A stretch of 64,000 nucleotides of DNA from Roseovarius atlanticus (GTDB taxonomy: Bacteria > Pseudomonadota > Alphaproteobacteria > Rhodobacterales > Rhodobacteraceae). Shown here one piece after another: positions 45,684-54,138 of the stretch (positions are counted from its first letter, which is position 1; the number at the start of each line of letters is the position of its first letter). The notes below the pieces were generated by a model. The model saw only the letters and a list, made by a program, of their open reading frames with translations. It was not told the DNA's origin and did no database searches. The position numbers and the translations under genes were made by a program. The stretch lies in NCBI RefSeq assembly GCF_001441615.1, contig NZ_LAXJ01000009.1, positions 124,001 through 188,000 of the forward strand. Direction: 5' to 3'.

Positions 45684-46388
45684 ATGACCATCCATATCGG
45701 CGCCGCACCCGGCGACATCGCCGAAACCGTCCTGATGCCCGGCGACCCGATGCGCGCCAAGTGGGCCGCCGAGCGGTTCCTGGACGCGCCGCGCCAGGTG
45801 AACGCGGTGCGCGGGATGCTGGGTTTTACTGGCAACTGGCGCGGGGATCCGGTGACGATCCACGGCAGCGGAATGGGCATGGCGAGCCTGTCGATCTATG
45901 CCAACGAGCTTTTGCGCGATTACGGCGCAAAGACGCTGATCCGCATCGGCTCCACCGGCGCCATGCAGCCGCATGTGGCCTTACGCGACGTGATCCTCGC
46001 CATGACGGCCAGCAGCGTAGGCACGCCGTCCTCGACCATCTTCCGAGAGTTGAACTATGCCCCCTGCGCCGATTGGGGCCTGTTGCGGTCCGCCGTGGCG
46101 GCGGCCGAGGCGCGGGGCGTGCCGCATCACGTGGGCGGGATCTATTCCTCGGACACGTTCTATGACGAACGCCCCGACCTGAACGAGCAGATGACCCGCC
46201 ACGGCATTCTCGCCGTCGAGATGGAGACCGCCGAGATGTACACGCTGGCCGCCCGCCATGGCGCACGGGCACTGTCGGTGCTGACGGTGTCGGACCATCT
46301 GCAAACCGGCGAGGCCCTGCCCAGCGAGGACCGCGAGGCCGGTTTCGGCGACATGGTGGAGATCGCGCTGGAGGCGGCGTTCGCGTAG
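45684..46388 (+). CDS. deoD: Purine-nucleoside phosphorylase, DeoD type
   Basis: 234 residues. Phosphate and nucleoside sites are evident: [41 protein letters not shown], and [12 protein letters not shown] (ribose-binding Glu), then [10 protein letters not shown] with the catalytic Asp. It phosphorolyses purine nucleosides in salvage. The sequence length matches the hexameric E. coli enzyme. Its stop overlaps the first arm of the inverted repeat at 46385. Confidence 0.95.
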   Translation: MTIHIGAAPGDIAETVLMPGDPMRAKWAAERFLDAPRQVNAVRGMLGFTGNWRGDPVTIHGSGMGMASLSIYANELLRDYGAKTLIRIGSTGAMQPHVALRDVILAMTASSVGTPSSTIFRELNYAPCADWGLLRSAVAAAEARGVPHHVGGIYSSDTFYDERPDLNEQMTRHGILAVEMETAEMYTLAARHGARALSVLTVSDHLQTGEALPSEDREAGFGDMVEIALEAAFA

Positions 46389-46462
46389 GGTGCGTTTTCA
46401 ACGCACCTGTTTTGGGTAGGAGATCGGCCGTGCCGGCACGGTGCGTTGAAAACGCACCCTAC
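46385..46462. repeat. Inverted pair of GTAGGGTGCG palindromes
   Basis: Two copies of a 23-base sequence (GTAGGGTGCGTTTTCAACGC then ACC), at 46385-46407 and 46440-46462, in perfect opposite orientation, 32 bases apart. Each copy itself folds (GGTGCGTT/AACGCACC). Another copy is at 54047 and a variant at 14709. The first copy contains the deoD stop codon. Confidence 0.85.
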
Positions 46463-46504
46463 GCCGTGTCCGAAAAAGCGTACCTCGCACTCTTGGACAC
46501 CCGC

Positions 46505-46672
46505 GTGCGCGGAATCAAGGCGCATCGCGCCGCCGCGCCATCGACGACCCCCACCCAGGGGGCGGCGATTTGGTTGGGGTCTGCACATCGCTCGGCTGTT
46601 TTGATGACTTGGCAAAGATAAAGTGCTTCAGAACCACTGTTGGATCGCCACCCCGGGGGTCGCCGATGGCGC
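46505..46672 (+). repeat. Dispersed structured element, copy C
   Basis: About 168 bases in the 288-base gap between deoD and the MBL gene. The 5' block is GCGCGGAATCAAGGC. Arms 46535-46551 and 46656-46672 pair 16 of 17, with sequence clearly different from copy A. The centre has GATAAAGTGCTTCAGAACC and the 3' block TTGGATCGCCA. It ends 4 bases before the MBL stop, just as copy A abuts the SDR stop. Confidence 0.88.
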
Positions 46673-46676
46673 TCCC

Positions 46677-47537
46677 TCAGTCGTCTTCTAGAAACGCGAA
46701 CGCCTCACCCTCGACACGCACCCGGCCCAGCGACGGCAGACGGAAATGCGTGCCCAGCACCCGCGCATCACGTTCCGCCGCGTGCTCCAGCAAGGCCCGG
46801 CGCGACTGCACGGCCCGCGCGGCGTCTCGATCGAAGGTGAAATGCCACTCGGGGTGCCAGCATTGCGCCGCCGTGTGAATGGCATCTCCGGTGATCACCG
46901 CCTCGGCCCCGCCGCCATGCACCCGGACCGACACGTGCCCGCCGGTATGCCCCGGCGTCGGCATCAGCGTCACGTGATCGCCGACCCCGTGCGCGCCGTC
47001 GACCAGCTCGGCCTGCCCGGCCTCGATCACCGGCAGGAGGCTCTCGTCATACATGCCCCTGGCCTTTTCGGCATAGAACGCCTCGTCCGCCTTCGGCAGC
47101 AGGTAGCGCGCGTTGGGGAAGGTCGGCACCCAGCGCCCGTCCAGCAGCCGCGTGTTCCAGCCCACGTGATCCACGTGCAGATGGGTGCAGAGGACGTAGT
47201 CCACGTCCTCCACCCCCACGCCCGCCGCTCCCAGCGCATTCAGGAAACGCGGTGTGTCGCGCCTGTGCCAGTCGGGAAAGCTGGGCGCGGTCTTGTGGTT
47301 GCCGACGCAGGTATCCACCAGGATCACGTGATCCGGCGTCTTCAAAAGAAAGCCCTGGATCGGCAGCATCACGCGGCCCGTGCGGGGGCAGAGCCCGCCC
47401 GGCACCCTTTCGGCGATGATGCGCCCCACGTCCGGGCCGGCGCCCGGGAACATCTCTTCGGGCGCAAGGAAGGGCGCGTCGATCTCAAGGATGCGCCAGA
47501 CCTCCACCTCTCCGATACGACACAGCATGACGCTCAC
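46677..47537 (-). CDS. Metallo-beta-lactamase-fold hydrolase
   Basis: 286 residues. The metal motif THLHVDHVGW (His119, His121, Asp123, His124), a later PTPGHTGGHVSV with the next His, and ITGDAIH complete the dinuclear zinc site. The arrangement resembles lactonases of the AttM/PhnP-like group; AHL lactonase activity is possible given luxI 10 kb away, but is not shown. The GTG start (47537) overlaps the upstream SGNH gene stop; ATG 47528 is an alternative. Confidence 0.88.
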   Translation of the reverse strand: MSVMLCRIGEVEVWRILEIDAPFLAPEEMFPGAGPDVGRIIAERVPGGLCPRTGRVMLPIQGFLLKTPDHVILVDTCVGNHKTAPSFPDWHRRDTPRFLNALGAAGVGVEDVDYVLCTHLHVDHVGWNTRLLDGRWVPTFPNARYLLPKADEAFYAEKARGMYDESLLPVIEAGQAELVDGAHGVGDHVTLMPTPGHTGGHVSVRVHGGGAEAVITGDAIHTAAQCWHPEWHFTFDRDAARAVQSRRALLEHAAERDARVLGTHFRLPSLGRVRVEGEAFAFLEDD

Positions 47538-48232
47538 CCCTCCCCGATCCGCTCGGCCACCCGGCCCGCCCAGAGGTCATAGAGCGGGGCGGCCGGATGA
47601 AACCCGTCGGCGGCCATCAGGCGCCGGTCCAGCGGAAACTCCATCGGAGCGTAGCGCAGCGCGGGGTCCTGCGCCACAAGCGCGCGCAGTTCGGCATCCA
47701 GCGCGGCGGCCCGCGCGCCCAGCACCCCGCGCAACGGGGGCGGCAGCAGCGGGAACGCCCCCAATGGCGGCACGCCGGAGGCGACGACGCGCGTCACACC
47801 GAAGCGGGCCTTCAGGAGGCTTACGAGGTCGCTGTAATTCCGCCGCCACCTCGCCCGGCGCATCCCGTTCTTGGCGTCGTTCACGCCCAGCGCGATCACC
47901 GCGACGTCGAAGCCCGCGCGCGGCATCCGCCCCAGATCGGCCAGGGCGCTTGCCGTGGTCGCACCGCCCCGCGCCTCCAGCCGCCAGTGCACGCGGAAAC
48001 GCGGCGCAAGATGCGCCACCAGCCGCCCGGCCAGCGCGTCGTCCTGCGTCTCGACGCCCACGCCGGCGGCGGAACTGTCGCCGACGATCAGCAGCCGCAA
48101 CGCCGCGCCCTGCCCCGCCGCGCCCTCGCGCGGGCCCGCCGCCTCGGGCAGGCGTGCGGCCCGCATCATCACCCAGGCCGCCTGTGGCACCAGCACGGGC
48201 GCCATCAGCGCGGCGCGGAGCGTGTCACGCAT
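47534..48232 (-). CDS. SGNH/GDSL-family esterase
   Basis: 232 residues. A short hydrophobic N-terminus (possibly an anchor) precedes the blocks LIVGDSSAAGVGVET (catalytic Ser), RGGATTASALADLG (Gly), VIALGVNDAKNG (Asn) and DGFHPAAPLYD (Asp and His). It hydrolyses esters or acyl groups of unknown type. Its ATG overlaps the preceding DUF2161 gene by 8 bases and its stop overlaps the MBL gene, giving a three-gene coupled run. Confidence 0.89.
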   Translation of the reverse strand: MRDTLRAALMAPVLVPQAAWVMMRAARLPEAAGPREGAAGQGAALRLLIVGDSSAAGVGVETQDDALAGRLVAHLAPRFRVHWRLEARGGATTASALADLGRMPRAGFDVAVIALGVNDAKNGMRRARWRRNYSDLVSLLKARFGVTRVVASGVPPLGAFPLLPPPLRGVLGARAAALDAELRALVAQDPALRYAPMEFPLDRRLMAADGFHPAAPLYDLWAGRVAERIGEG

Positions 48233-48890
48233 CGGTTTCGCTTTCACAGAGCGCCATGCCAGCGTCGCTCAGCGCATAGACCCCGCGCTCGACCCGGAAG
48301 AACCAGCCCGAGTGGTTGTCCGCCATGATCCGCGTCGCCCGCGTCACGCCGGTGGCCCTGGCGATCACCGCGCCCGAAGACGGGCCATGCTGCGACAGAT
48401 AGTCGACGCAGGCGCGCACATCCTGCTTGTAGGACGTCTCGATCTGCCCGCGCGTGCCGCCCTTGTTGGGATCGCCCCGCCGGGCGTTGAATTCCTTCAG
48501 CAGCCGCGCGCGCTTGACCTTGGACCGGCGCGGCTGGAACGGCGCGGGATGGCAATGCGCCTGCACCTCGCCCGTGTCCGGTTTCACGCTGAGAACCCCA
48601 AGCCCCAGCCGCTTGCACAACCCGATATTGCCCTTGAACGCCCGCCAGCCCGCCTTGCCCTTCCAGCGCGGCACGGCGACATAGACCTGCTCAGTCACCG
48701 CCTGCCGGGCCACCGCCTGTTGCAGCAGGGTCAGCGAAAACCCGGTTTTCAGCTCCACCACCACCGGCTCGGCCCCGTTACGCAGGCCCACCACGTCCGC
48801 CGGGCCGACCTCGGATTTCACGGCATAGCCCAGCGCCTCCAGCCAGGCCTTGACCGGGGCGTATAGCAGGGTTTCGCGCGCATCATGCAT
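48225..48890 (-). CDS. DUF2161 (PD-(D/E)XK-like) protein
   Basis: 221 residues. The N-terminal region matches the predicted nuclease fold: YAPVKAWLEALGYAVKSEVG, then PADVVGLRNGAEPVVVELKT (Asp...Glu-x-Lys), and the linked LQQAVARQAVTEQVYVAVP. A winged-helix-like part follows (CVDYLSQHGPSSGAVIARAT). Family is common in alphaproteobacteria and of unknown role; nuclease activity is inferred from the residues. The start is placed at 48890 (MHDARETLL) as in the family; an upstream frame runs towards the ppaC promoter. Confidence 0.83.
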   Translation of the reverse strand: MHDARETLLYAPVKAWLEALGYAVKSEVGPADVVGLRNGAEPVVVELKTGFSLTLLQQAVARQAVTEQVYVAVPRWKGKAGWRAFKGNIGLCKRLGLGVLSVKPDTGEVQAHCHPAPFQPRRSKVKRARLLKEFNARRGDPNKGGTRGQIETSYKQDVRACVDYLSQHGPSSGAVIARATGVTRATRIMADNHSGWFFRVERGVYALSDAGMALCESETDA

Positions 48891-48990
48891 CCCGGCAATT
48901 TGGCCGCAGGTTGCATGGGTGACAAGCCCTTCGCACAGCCCTATAAGGCGCGCGAACAAACTCATTTCAGCCCCGAGGACGACATATCCG

Positions 48991-49911
48991 ATGACCACGC
49001 TCGTATTTGGCCACAAATCCCCCGACACCGACAGCACCGGTTCGCCCATCATCTGGGCGTGGTACCTCAACGAGGTGAAAGGCCAAGAGGCCGAGGCCGT
49101 CCTGCTGGGCGAGCCCAACACCGAGGCCGCCTTCATGCTGGAGCGCTGGGACCTGCCCAAGCCGCGCATCATCACCAATGTCGATGACGACCAGCCCTGC
49201 ATCGTGGTGGACACCAACAACCCCGCCGAGCTGCCCACCAACATCAACGGCGCCGACGTGCGCGGCATCATCGACCACCACAAGCTGGTCGGCGGGCTGG
49301 AAACCAAGGGCCCCATCGACATCCGCATCGAGCCTTTGGCCTGCACCGCCACGATCATGTACAAGATGATCGACAAGGACATGGCGCAGGCCCCGACATG
49401 GGTGAAGGGCGCGATGCTGACCTGCATCCTGTCCGACACGCTTGCCTTCCGCTCGCCCACCACCACGCAAGAGGACGAGGCGATCGCCTGGGGCCTGGCC
49501 AAGGATCTCGACCTCGACCCCCACGCCTATGCCGACGAGATGTTCGCGGCCAAGTCGGACGTCTCGGCCTTTTCCGATGCCGAGCTTATCCGCATGGACA
49601 GCAAGGAATACGAGGTCGGCGGGACCAAGTTCCGCGTCTCGGTCCTGGAAACCACCGCGCCTGCCACCGTGCTGGAGCGCAAGGACAGCCTGATGGCCTC
49701 CATGGCCGATGTCGCCAAGGAAGACGACGTCGACCAGGTGCTGCTGTTCGTGGTGGACATCCTGAACGAGGAAGCGACCCTGCTGGTGCCGAACGACCTG
49801 GTGAAAGGCGTGGTCGAGAAAAGCTTCGGCGCGTCCGTTGCGGGCGATACCGTGGTCCTGCCCGGCGTGATGAGCCGCAAGAAGCAGATCATTCCCAACC
49901 TCGCGGTCTGA
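48991..49911 (+). CDS. ppaC: Manganese-dependent inorganic pyrophosphatase (family II)
   Basis: 306 residues, the usual length. DHH-superfamily metal ligands are visible: His8, Asp12 and Asp14 in GHKSPDTDS, and the IIDHHKLVGG motif. The DHHA2 domain has a C-terminal MSRKKQIIP with the Ser-Arg-Lys-Lys signature. It hydrolyses pyrophosphate to drive biosynthesis. Divergent from the DUF2161 gene, 100 bases apart. Confidence 0.96.
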   Translation: MTTLVFGHKSPDTDSTGSPIIWAWYLNEVKGQEAEAVLLGEPNTEAAFMLERWDLPKPRIITNVDDDQPCIVVDTNNPAELPTNINGADVRGIIDHHKLVGGLETKGPIDIRIEPLACTATIMYKMIDKDMAQAPTWVKGAMLTCILSDTLAFRSPTTTQEDEAIAWGLAKDLDLDPHAYADEMFAAKSDVSAFSDAELIRMDSKEYEVGGTKFRVSVLETTAPATVLERKDSLMASMADVAKEDDVDQVLLFVVDILNEEATLLVPNDLVKGVVEKSFGASVAGDTVVLPGVMSRKKQIIPNLAV

Positions 49912-50029
49912 GGCGCTTCGCTTTCGCGTGCGTGCATTCCAAACTCCTCCGCAAAGCCTTGCGGGGGCGTTTTTCGTGGTTCCACGGCCGGTGTTGTTGA
50001 CGTCCTGCGCAGTCCATCGCCCCTGCGTC

Positions 50030-50086
50030 ATCCCGGACTTGATCCGGGATCTCTCGCGGCAAGAGGTCCCGGGTCAAGCCCGGGAC
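50030..50086. repeat. Two CCCGG-type palindromic repeats
   Basis: 50030-50050 (ATCCCGGA..TCCGGGAT) and 50066-50086 (GTCCCGGG..CCCGGGAC), each with a TTGA- or TCAA-type centre. This resembles an alphaproteobacterial intergenic repeat that I have seen widely; further copies here are at 57294 and 62645. They fill part of the 247-base gap after ppaC, where no longer gene is seen. Confidence 0.7.
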
Positions 50087-50158
50087 GGCGTGCGTCTTGT
50101 GGCACCGCGCCGCGAATTGTAGGTCTGACCATGGAAACAGTCGCCGGAGACGCACCGC

Positions 50159-50263
50159 ATGGGCCTTGTCGTCCTTATTCTTGTCGCCATTGTCGTGCTG
50201 TCCTTCATCGGCATCGGCCGCCGCACCCGGCAGCGCGGCAAGGACCGGCGCGACGACGACTAG
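50159..50263 (+). CDS. 34-residue single-helix membrane protein
   Basis: MGLVVLILVAIVVLSFIGIG followed by a charged tail RRTRQRGKDRRDDD. One strong transmembrane helix and a positive-in cytoplasmic end are the whole protein. GGAGA lies 8 bases before the ATG. It is below usual gene-calling limits, but the contrast of a pure hydrophobic half and a charged half is unlikely by chance. Function unknown. It converges on the DUF2585 gene, 6 bases apart. Confidence 0.6.
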   Translation: MGLVVLILVAIVVLSFIGIGRRTRQRGKDRRDDD

Positions 50264-50269
50264 GCACGC

Positions 50270-50827
50270 TCAGCCGCCCGCCTGCCAGTCGGCAATCGCC
50301 TCGACGGGGTAAAGCAGCATCACCACGTTCAGCGTCAGGTTATCGCGGATGATCCACAACGTCAGCAGCTCGAACCCCACCACCACGGCCACGCTGGCCC
50401 AGACCGGCAACCGCCGCGCCAGCCAGAAGCCCAGCCACATCGCCGCGATATCCGACGCCGAGTTCAGCACGCTGTCGCCGTAGTAATCCAGCGAGATCGT
50501 CACCTCGCGGTAGCGCTCGATCACCGCGTCGGTGTTCTCGATGATCTCCCACGCGCATTCCACCGCCGTCGCGATCACCAGCCGCCAGCCCAGATCGACC
50601 CGGCGCGCCACCAGCCACAGCAGCGCGTAGAACAGAAAGCCGTGCAACAGGTGGCTGGGCCAGTACCAGTCGAACACCTGCTGGCTGCCCTCGCTGGTGC
50701 CCACGGTGCCCCACAGGTCCACCCAGCCGCAGGGGCATGTCGGATTGCGCCCCATCAGAAGCAGCACCACCAGCGTGGCAAGGCCCAGCATGGCCGCGAT
50801 GCGAATGGTCACGCGCCTGTCCGTCAT
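50270..50827 (-). CDS. DUF2585 inner-membrane protein
   Basis: 185 residues with about five transmembrane helices. The conserved family block RNPTCPCGWVDLWGTVGTSE and HLLHGFLFYALLWL are visible, along with WEIIENTDAVIERYR (Glu/Asn-rich, probably a substrate or metal site in the membrane). DUF2585 proteins occur in alphaproteobacteria with no known role. Confidence 0.87.
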   Translation of the reverse strand: MTDRRVTIRIAAMLGLATLVVLLLMGRNPTCPCGWVDLWGTVGTSEGSQQVFDWYWPSHLLHGFLFYALLWLVARRVDLGWRLVIATAVECAWEIIENTDAVIERYREVTISLDYYGDSVLNSASDIAAMWLGFWLARRLPVWASVAVVVGFELLTLWIIRDNLTLNVVMLLYPVEAIADWQAGG

Positions 50828-50967
50828 GGGGCCACCGAATCACAGCGCGATGCGGCTGTCCATCGCAAAGCGTCCCCGCTTGCGGCAGGCGCATCGCAAG
50901 CCCCCGCACAAGACGGGCGCGCCCCGATATGGACCGCGCCCGCCTGCACGTGCAAAAAGTCTACCGT

Positions 50968-51567
50968 TTAAGAAACGTGTTCGCCCGGCACCCAAGGTTT
51001 GTGCCACGCCAGCGCCAGTGTCGCGATCCCCGACAGGGTCAGGTCCACGCCCAGAAAGAGACCCAGCACGTCGGCGGCCGCACCCGGCAGGCCCAGCACG
51101 ATCATCCCGGCCAGCGCCAGTGACAGTACCCCGGCCCCCGCGATCCAGCCCCAGCCGTGCCGCGGGCGTATGCGCAGCGCATACATCAGGCGCAACACGC
51201 CCAGGACCGCAAACAGGATTGCTATGGCCCGCGTCAGGGTGATCATCCCGGCGACCGGGTTGACCAGCAACGATGCGGCGAAAAGAACGAAGGCCACGCC
51301 GATCAGGCTGCCGATCATCCGTCCGCCCAGCGCCTCCGACCGATCGCTGAAGGACAGCCAGAGCTGCGTCAGACCGGCCAGCAGAAACGCGGCCCCGGCA
51401 ACGACGGCGACTGTCATTGATGCGGCAAACGGGTTGAAAAAGGCCATAAGACCGCCTGCCAGCATGACAAGCCCCAGAACGGTCAGCCCGGTGCGGGCCG
51501 GTTCTCGTCCGGAGCGTCCTGTCACGCCGTGCCGCGCATGGCGGCCTAGTGCGTCGGTCGATGTCAT
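50968..51567 (-). CDS. HdeD-family membrane protein
   Basis: 199 residues. After a basic N-terminal tail of about 25 residues there are six transmembrane helices with the paired repeat GLVMLAGGLMAFFNPFAAS and LFLGVDLTLSGIATLALAW typical of HdeD (acid-stress membrane proteins in E. coli). The tail ends HKPWVPGEHVS. The start at 51567 (MTSTDALG) leaves 138 bases to the divergent HpaI-type aldolase gene. Stress role is inferred from the family only. Confidence 0.87.
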   Translation of the reverse strand: MTSTDALGRHARHGVTGRSGREPARTGLTVLGLVMLAGGLMAFFNPFAASMTVAVVAGAAFLLAGLTQLWLSFSDRSEALGGRMIGSLIGVAFVLFAASLLVNPVAGMITLTRAIAILFAVLGVLRLMYALRIRPRHGWGWIAGAGVLSLALAGMIVLGLPGAAADVLGLFLGVDLTLSGIATLALAWHKPWVPGEHVS

Positions 51568-51705
51568 TGCGTGTCTTGCCTTTCGCGAAGGTTCGCCCGT
51601 GAAACGCGCAAGCCCTGCCGCCGGTTCCCCAACGCGCTCCGCTGGACCTCTGGCCATGGCCGCGTTTAACTGGCCACCGACGCGCAAAAAGCACGAGGTC
51701 CGCCC

Positions 51706-52473
51706 ATGTCCGCCCCCGTCAACCGGTTCAAAACAGCCCTCGCCGCCGGCCAGCCCCTGATCGGCTGCTGGGCCGGGTTCGCCGACGCCTACGCCACCGA
51801 GATCCTCGGCACTGCCGGGTTCGACTGGCTGATCCTCGACGGCGAACATGCGCCCAACACGATCCATACCCTGTCGTCCCAGATCGGCACCCTGCGCGCC
51901 TCGCCCAGTGAGGCGATCGTGCGCGTGCCGGTGGCCGAGGACTGGATCATCAAGCAGGTGCTGGACGCGGGCGCGCAGACGCTTCTGGCGCCGATGGTCG
52001 ACACGGCGGCCCAGGCCGAGCGGATCGTGCGCGCCATGCGCTATCCGCCCGAGGGCGTGCGCGGTTCGGGCGCGGCGCTGGGGCGAGCTTCGGGCTTTGG
52101 CGCGGTGCCCGATTATATCGCCACGGCCAACGACCAGATGTGCCTCGTGGTCCAGATCGAAAGCGTGGCTGCGCTGGACAACCTCGATGCGATCTGCGCG
52201 GTCGACGGTGTCGATGCGGCCTTTATCGGGCCATCCGATCTGGCCAACGACATGGGCCATCGCGGCGACGCGAACCACCCCGAGGTGCGCGCCGCCATGC
52301 AAGACGCGCTGGCCCGCATCCGCGCGGCCGGCAAGGCGCCGGGCATCCTGGGCGTCGACGCGCAGACCACGCGCACCTACCGAGACTGGGGCGCGCAGAT
52401 GCTGGGTGTGGGGATCGACGTCCTGCTCTTTGCCAACGCCGCCCGCGCGCTGGCGCGCAGCTGGCAGGCATGA
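51706..52473 (+). CDS. HpcH/HpaI-family class II aldolase
   Basis: 255 residues. TIM-barrel landmarks are WLILDGEHAPN (Asp/Glu near the metal), TLLAPMVDTAAQAE, VVQIESVAALDN (metal-binding Glu), and FIGPSDLANDMGH (metal-binding Asp). Family reactions cleave 2-keto-3-deoxy sugar acids or 4-hydroxy-2-oxo acids to pyruvate and an aldehyde; specificity is unknown. The coupled glk gene suggests a sugar-acid route (inference). Confidence 0.9.
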   Translation: MSAPVNRFKTALAAGQPLIGCWAGFADAYATEILGTAGFDWLILDGEHAPNTIHTLSSQIGTLRASPSEAIVRVPVAEDWIIKQVLDAGAQTLLAPMVDTAAQAERIVRAMRYPPEGVRGSGAALGRASGFGAVPDYIATANDQMCLVVQIESVAALDNLDAICAVDGVDAAFIGPSDLANDMGHRGDANHPEVRAAMQDALARIRAAGKAPGILGVDAQTTRTYRDWGAQMLGVGIDVLLFANAARALARSWQA

Positions 52474-53381
52474 CGCGCCTGCTGGTCGATCTCGGCGGCA
52501 CCACCTGCCGCGTCGGGTTGTCGGATGGGACCGGCCTGCTGCGCGACACCGCCCGCAGCTTTGCCAATGCCGATCATGCCAGCCTTGCGCAACTGCTGGC
52601 CGCCTATCTGGATGCGCAGCGCCCCGGCCCCGTCAGCGCGATTTGCGCCGGGGTCGCCGGCCCGGTGCGGGGCGGCGCGGCACAGCTGACCAACCACGCC
52701 TGGCATATCGAGGCCGACGCGCTGGCCCGCGCCACGGGCGCCGGGCACGTCCACCTGATGAACGACCTTCAGGCGCAGGCCTACGCGCTTGACGATCTGG
52801 ACGCGGACAGTGTGACCCCGCTGATCCCCGGCACACCCGACCCCAAAGGCCCGCGCCTGGTGCTGGGGTTGGGCACGGGCTGTAACATCGCGGTCGCGCA
52901 CCGGGTGGACGACGGGCTTTTCGTGCCGCCCTCCGAATCCGGCCACACCACCCTGCCCGACGCACCGGGCTTTCGCGCGCTCTACGACGCGTTGCGCGGT
53001 GACGCGGCGCATCTGCCTATCGAGGCTGCCCTCTCCGGCCCGGGCCTGACCCGCCTGCACGCCTTTTATACGGGCGAGACCCGCACACCGACCGAGATCA
53101 TCGCCCGTGAGCCGCGCAAGACGCTTCAGGCCTTCGTCTCTCTACTGGGCCTTGCCGCGTCCAACTTGTGCCTGTCGCACATGGCCACCGGCGGGCTTTA
53201 CCTGATCGGCGGCACCGCCCGGGCCATCGCGCCATACATCAAACCGCTGGGCTTTGCCGACACGTTCCACCCGCGCGGACCCTATACCGACATCCTCGCC
53301 GCGATCCCGGTGACGCTGATCAGCGACGACAACGCGGCGCTACGGGGCTGTGCCCGATACCTGTCACAATGCTTGAAATAG
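52470..53381 (+). CDS. glk: Glucokinase (Glk family)
   Basis: 303 residues of the bacterial Glk family. The N-terminal ATP loop LLVDLGGTTCRVGLSD, the glucose-site region HLMNDLQAQAYAL (catalytic Asp) and VLGLGTGCNIAVA are visible, with ESGHTTLP further on. It phosphorylates glucose to glucose-6-phosphate. Starts inside the aldolase stop (ATGA), so they are translated together. Its TAG is followed at once by the Phd-Doc control region. Confidence 0.92.
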   Translation: MTRLLVDLGGTTCRVGLSDGTGLLRDTARSFANADHASLAQLLAAYLDAQRPGPVSAICAGVAGPVRGGAAQLTNHAWHIEADALARATGAGHVHLMNDLQAQAYALDDLDADSVTPLIPGTPDPKGPRLVLGLGTGCNIAVAHRVDDGLFVPPSESGHTTLPDAPGFRALYDALRGDAAHLPIEAALSGPGLTRLHAFYTGETRTPTEIIAREPRKTLQAFVSLLGLAASNLCLSHMATGGLYLIGGTARAIAPYIKPLGFADTFHPRGPYTDILAAIPVTLISDDNAALRGCARYLSQCLK

Positions 53382-53387
53382 TACATA

Positions 53388-53407
53388 CTGAAGTGTATAT
53401 TCTTCAG
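53388..53407. promoter_or_regulatory. Inverted repeat upstream of phd-doc (candidate antitoxin operator)
   Basis: CTGAAG-N8-CTTCAG with the AT-rich centre TGTATATT, which can also serve as a -10 region. It begins 7 bases after glk and ends 20 bases before the antitoxin start. Phd antitoxins repress their own operons by binding such sites. Operator role is inferred. Confidence 0.65.
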
Positions 53408-53427
53408 CATATTTTCGGAGTCACACC

Positions 53428-53676
53428 ATGAAACGCCTGCACACGAACCAGATCTGCACCATGACCGAACTGCGCGAGCCGCAAAAGGTGCTTGACCGTG
53501 CGGGCGGCAAGCCGGTGGCGATCATGAAGAACTCGCGCTGCGTCGGCTACCTCGTTCCCGAAGAGGCGTCGCTGCAAGGCGAGCCGCGCTATGCCACGAT
53601 GGACGAGGTCATGGCCGCCGTCGAGGCCACCCGCGAACAGGCGCAGCCCGTGCTTGAGTATCTCAAGGACAAATGA
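53428..53676 (+). CDS. Phd/YefM-type antitoxin
   Basis: 82 residues. The N-terminal DNA-binding Phd fold appears as CTMTELREPQKVLDRAGGKP followed by VAIMKNSRCVGYLVPEE (V-x-I-x-K/R-N-x-x). The C-terminal helix (about 45-82), EVMAAVEATREQAQ, would wrap the toxin. It overlaps the toxin gene by 4 bases. Operator at 53388. Confidence 0.88.
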   Translation: MKRLHTNQICTMTELREPQKVLDRAGGKPVAIMKNSRCVGYLVPEEASLQGEPRYATMDEVMAAVEATREQAQPVLEYLKDK

Positions 53677-54041
53677 GCTTTCTGCTTCTCTCCGCCGACC
53701 AGGTGGAGGCACTTCACGACATGGCCCTGAACCCGGGCGAATTGCCGGGGCGCGCGCGGGACAAGTCGCTGGAAGGTGCGCTCTCGCGCGTGGACAACCG
53801 GCTGCTCTACGGCATGATCGAGGATGTGTTCGACCTCGCCGCCGCCTATGCGGCCGCGGTCGCACAGGGTCATTGCTTCAACGATGGCAACAAGCGCACC
53901 GCCTATCGCACGATGCTGATCTGCCTGACCCTGCACGGCGTGTCGATCACCCATGACACCGAAGAAATCGGCCAGATCATCATCGCCCTCGCCCAGGGCA
54001 AGCTGGCCGACGAGGACGTGGCCGACTGGCTGCGCACATAG
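53673..54041 (+). CDS. Doc-type (Fic-fold) toxin
   Basis: 122 residues. The Doc motif HCFNDGNKR (His67, Phe69, Asp71, Asn73, Lys74, Arg75) is intact. Doc proteins phosphorylate elongation factor Tu and stop translation. The motif lacks the extra glycine of AMP-transferring Fic enzymes, matching Doc. Paired with the antitoxin by ATGA overlap. Chromosomal location between glk and parE with no mobile-element genes near. Confidence 0.92.
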   Translation: MSFLLLSADQVEALHDMALNPGELPGRARDKSLEGALSRVDNRLLYGMIEDVFDLAAAYAAAVAQGHCFNDGNKRTAYRTMLICLTLHGVSITHDTEEIGQIIIALAQGKLADEDVADWLRT

Positions 54042-54046
54042 GCGAC

Positions 54047-54069
54047 GTAGGGTGCGTTTTCAACGCACC
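54047..54069. repeat. GTAGGGTGCG palindrome, single copy
   Basis: Identical 23 bases to the arms at 46385-46462, here single, 5 bases after the doc stop. Confidence 0.8.
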
Positions 54070-54138
54070 TGACCACTTCCCCCACCGCTTTCCCTCTGCC
54101 ATACTGCGCCCCAACCCATAAAACAAAGAGCAGCGCAC

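Noticed and set aside
46385..46462. CRISPR-like repeat
   Set aside because: Only two units in opposite orientation, no spacer series and no cas genes.
50030..50086. Novelty of the CCCGGACTTGATCCGGG-type palindromes
   Set aside because: This pattern is a familiar alphaproteobacterial intergenic repeat, so it is listed as a repeat but not as a finding.
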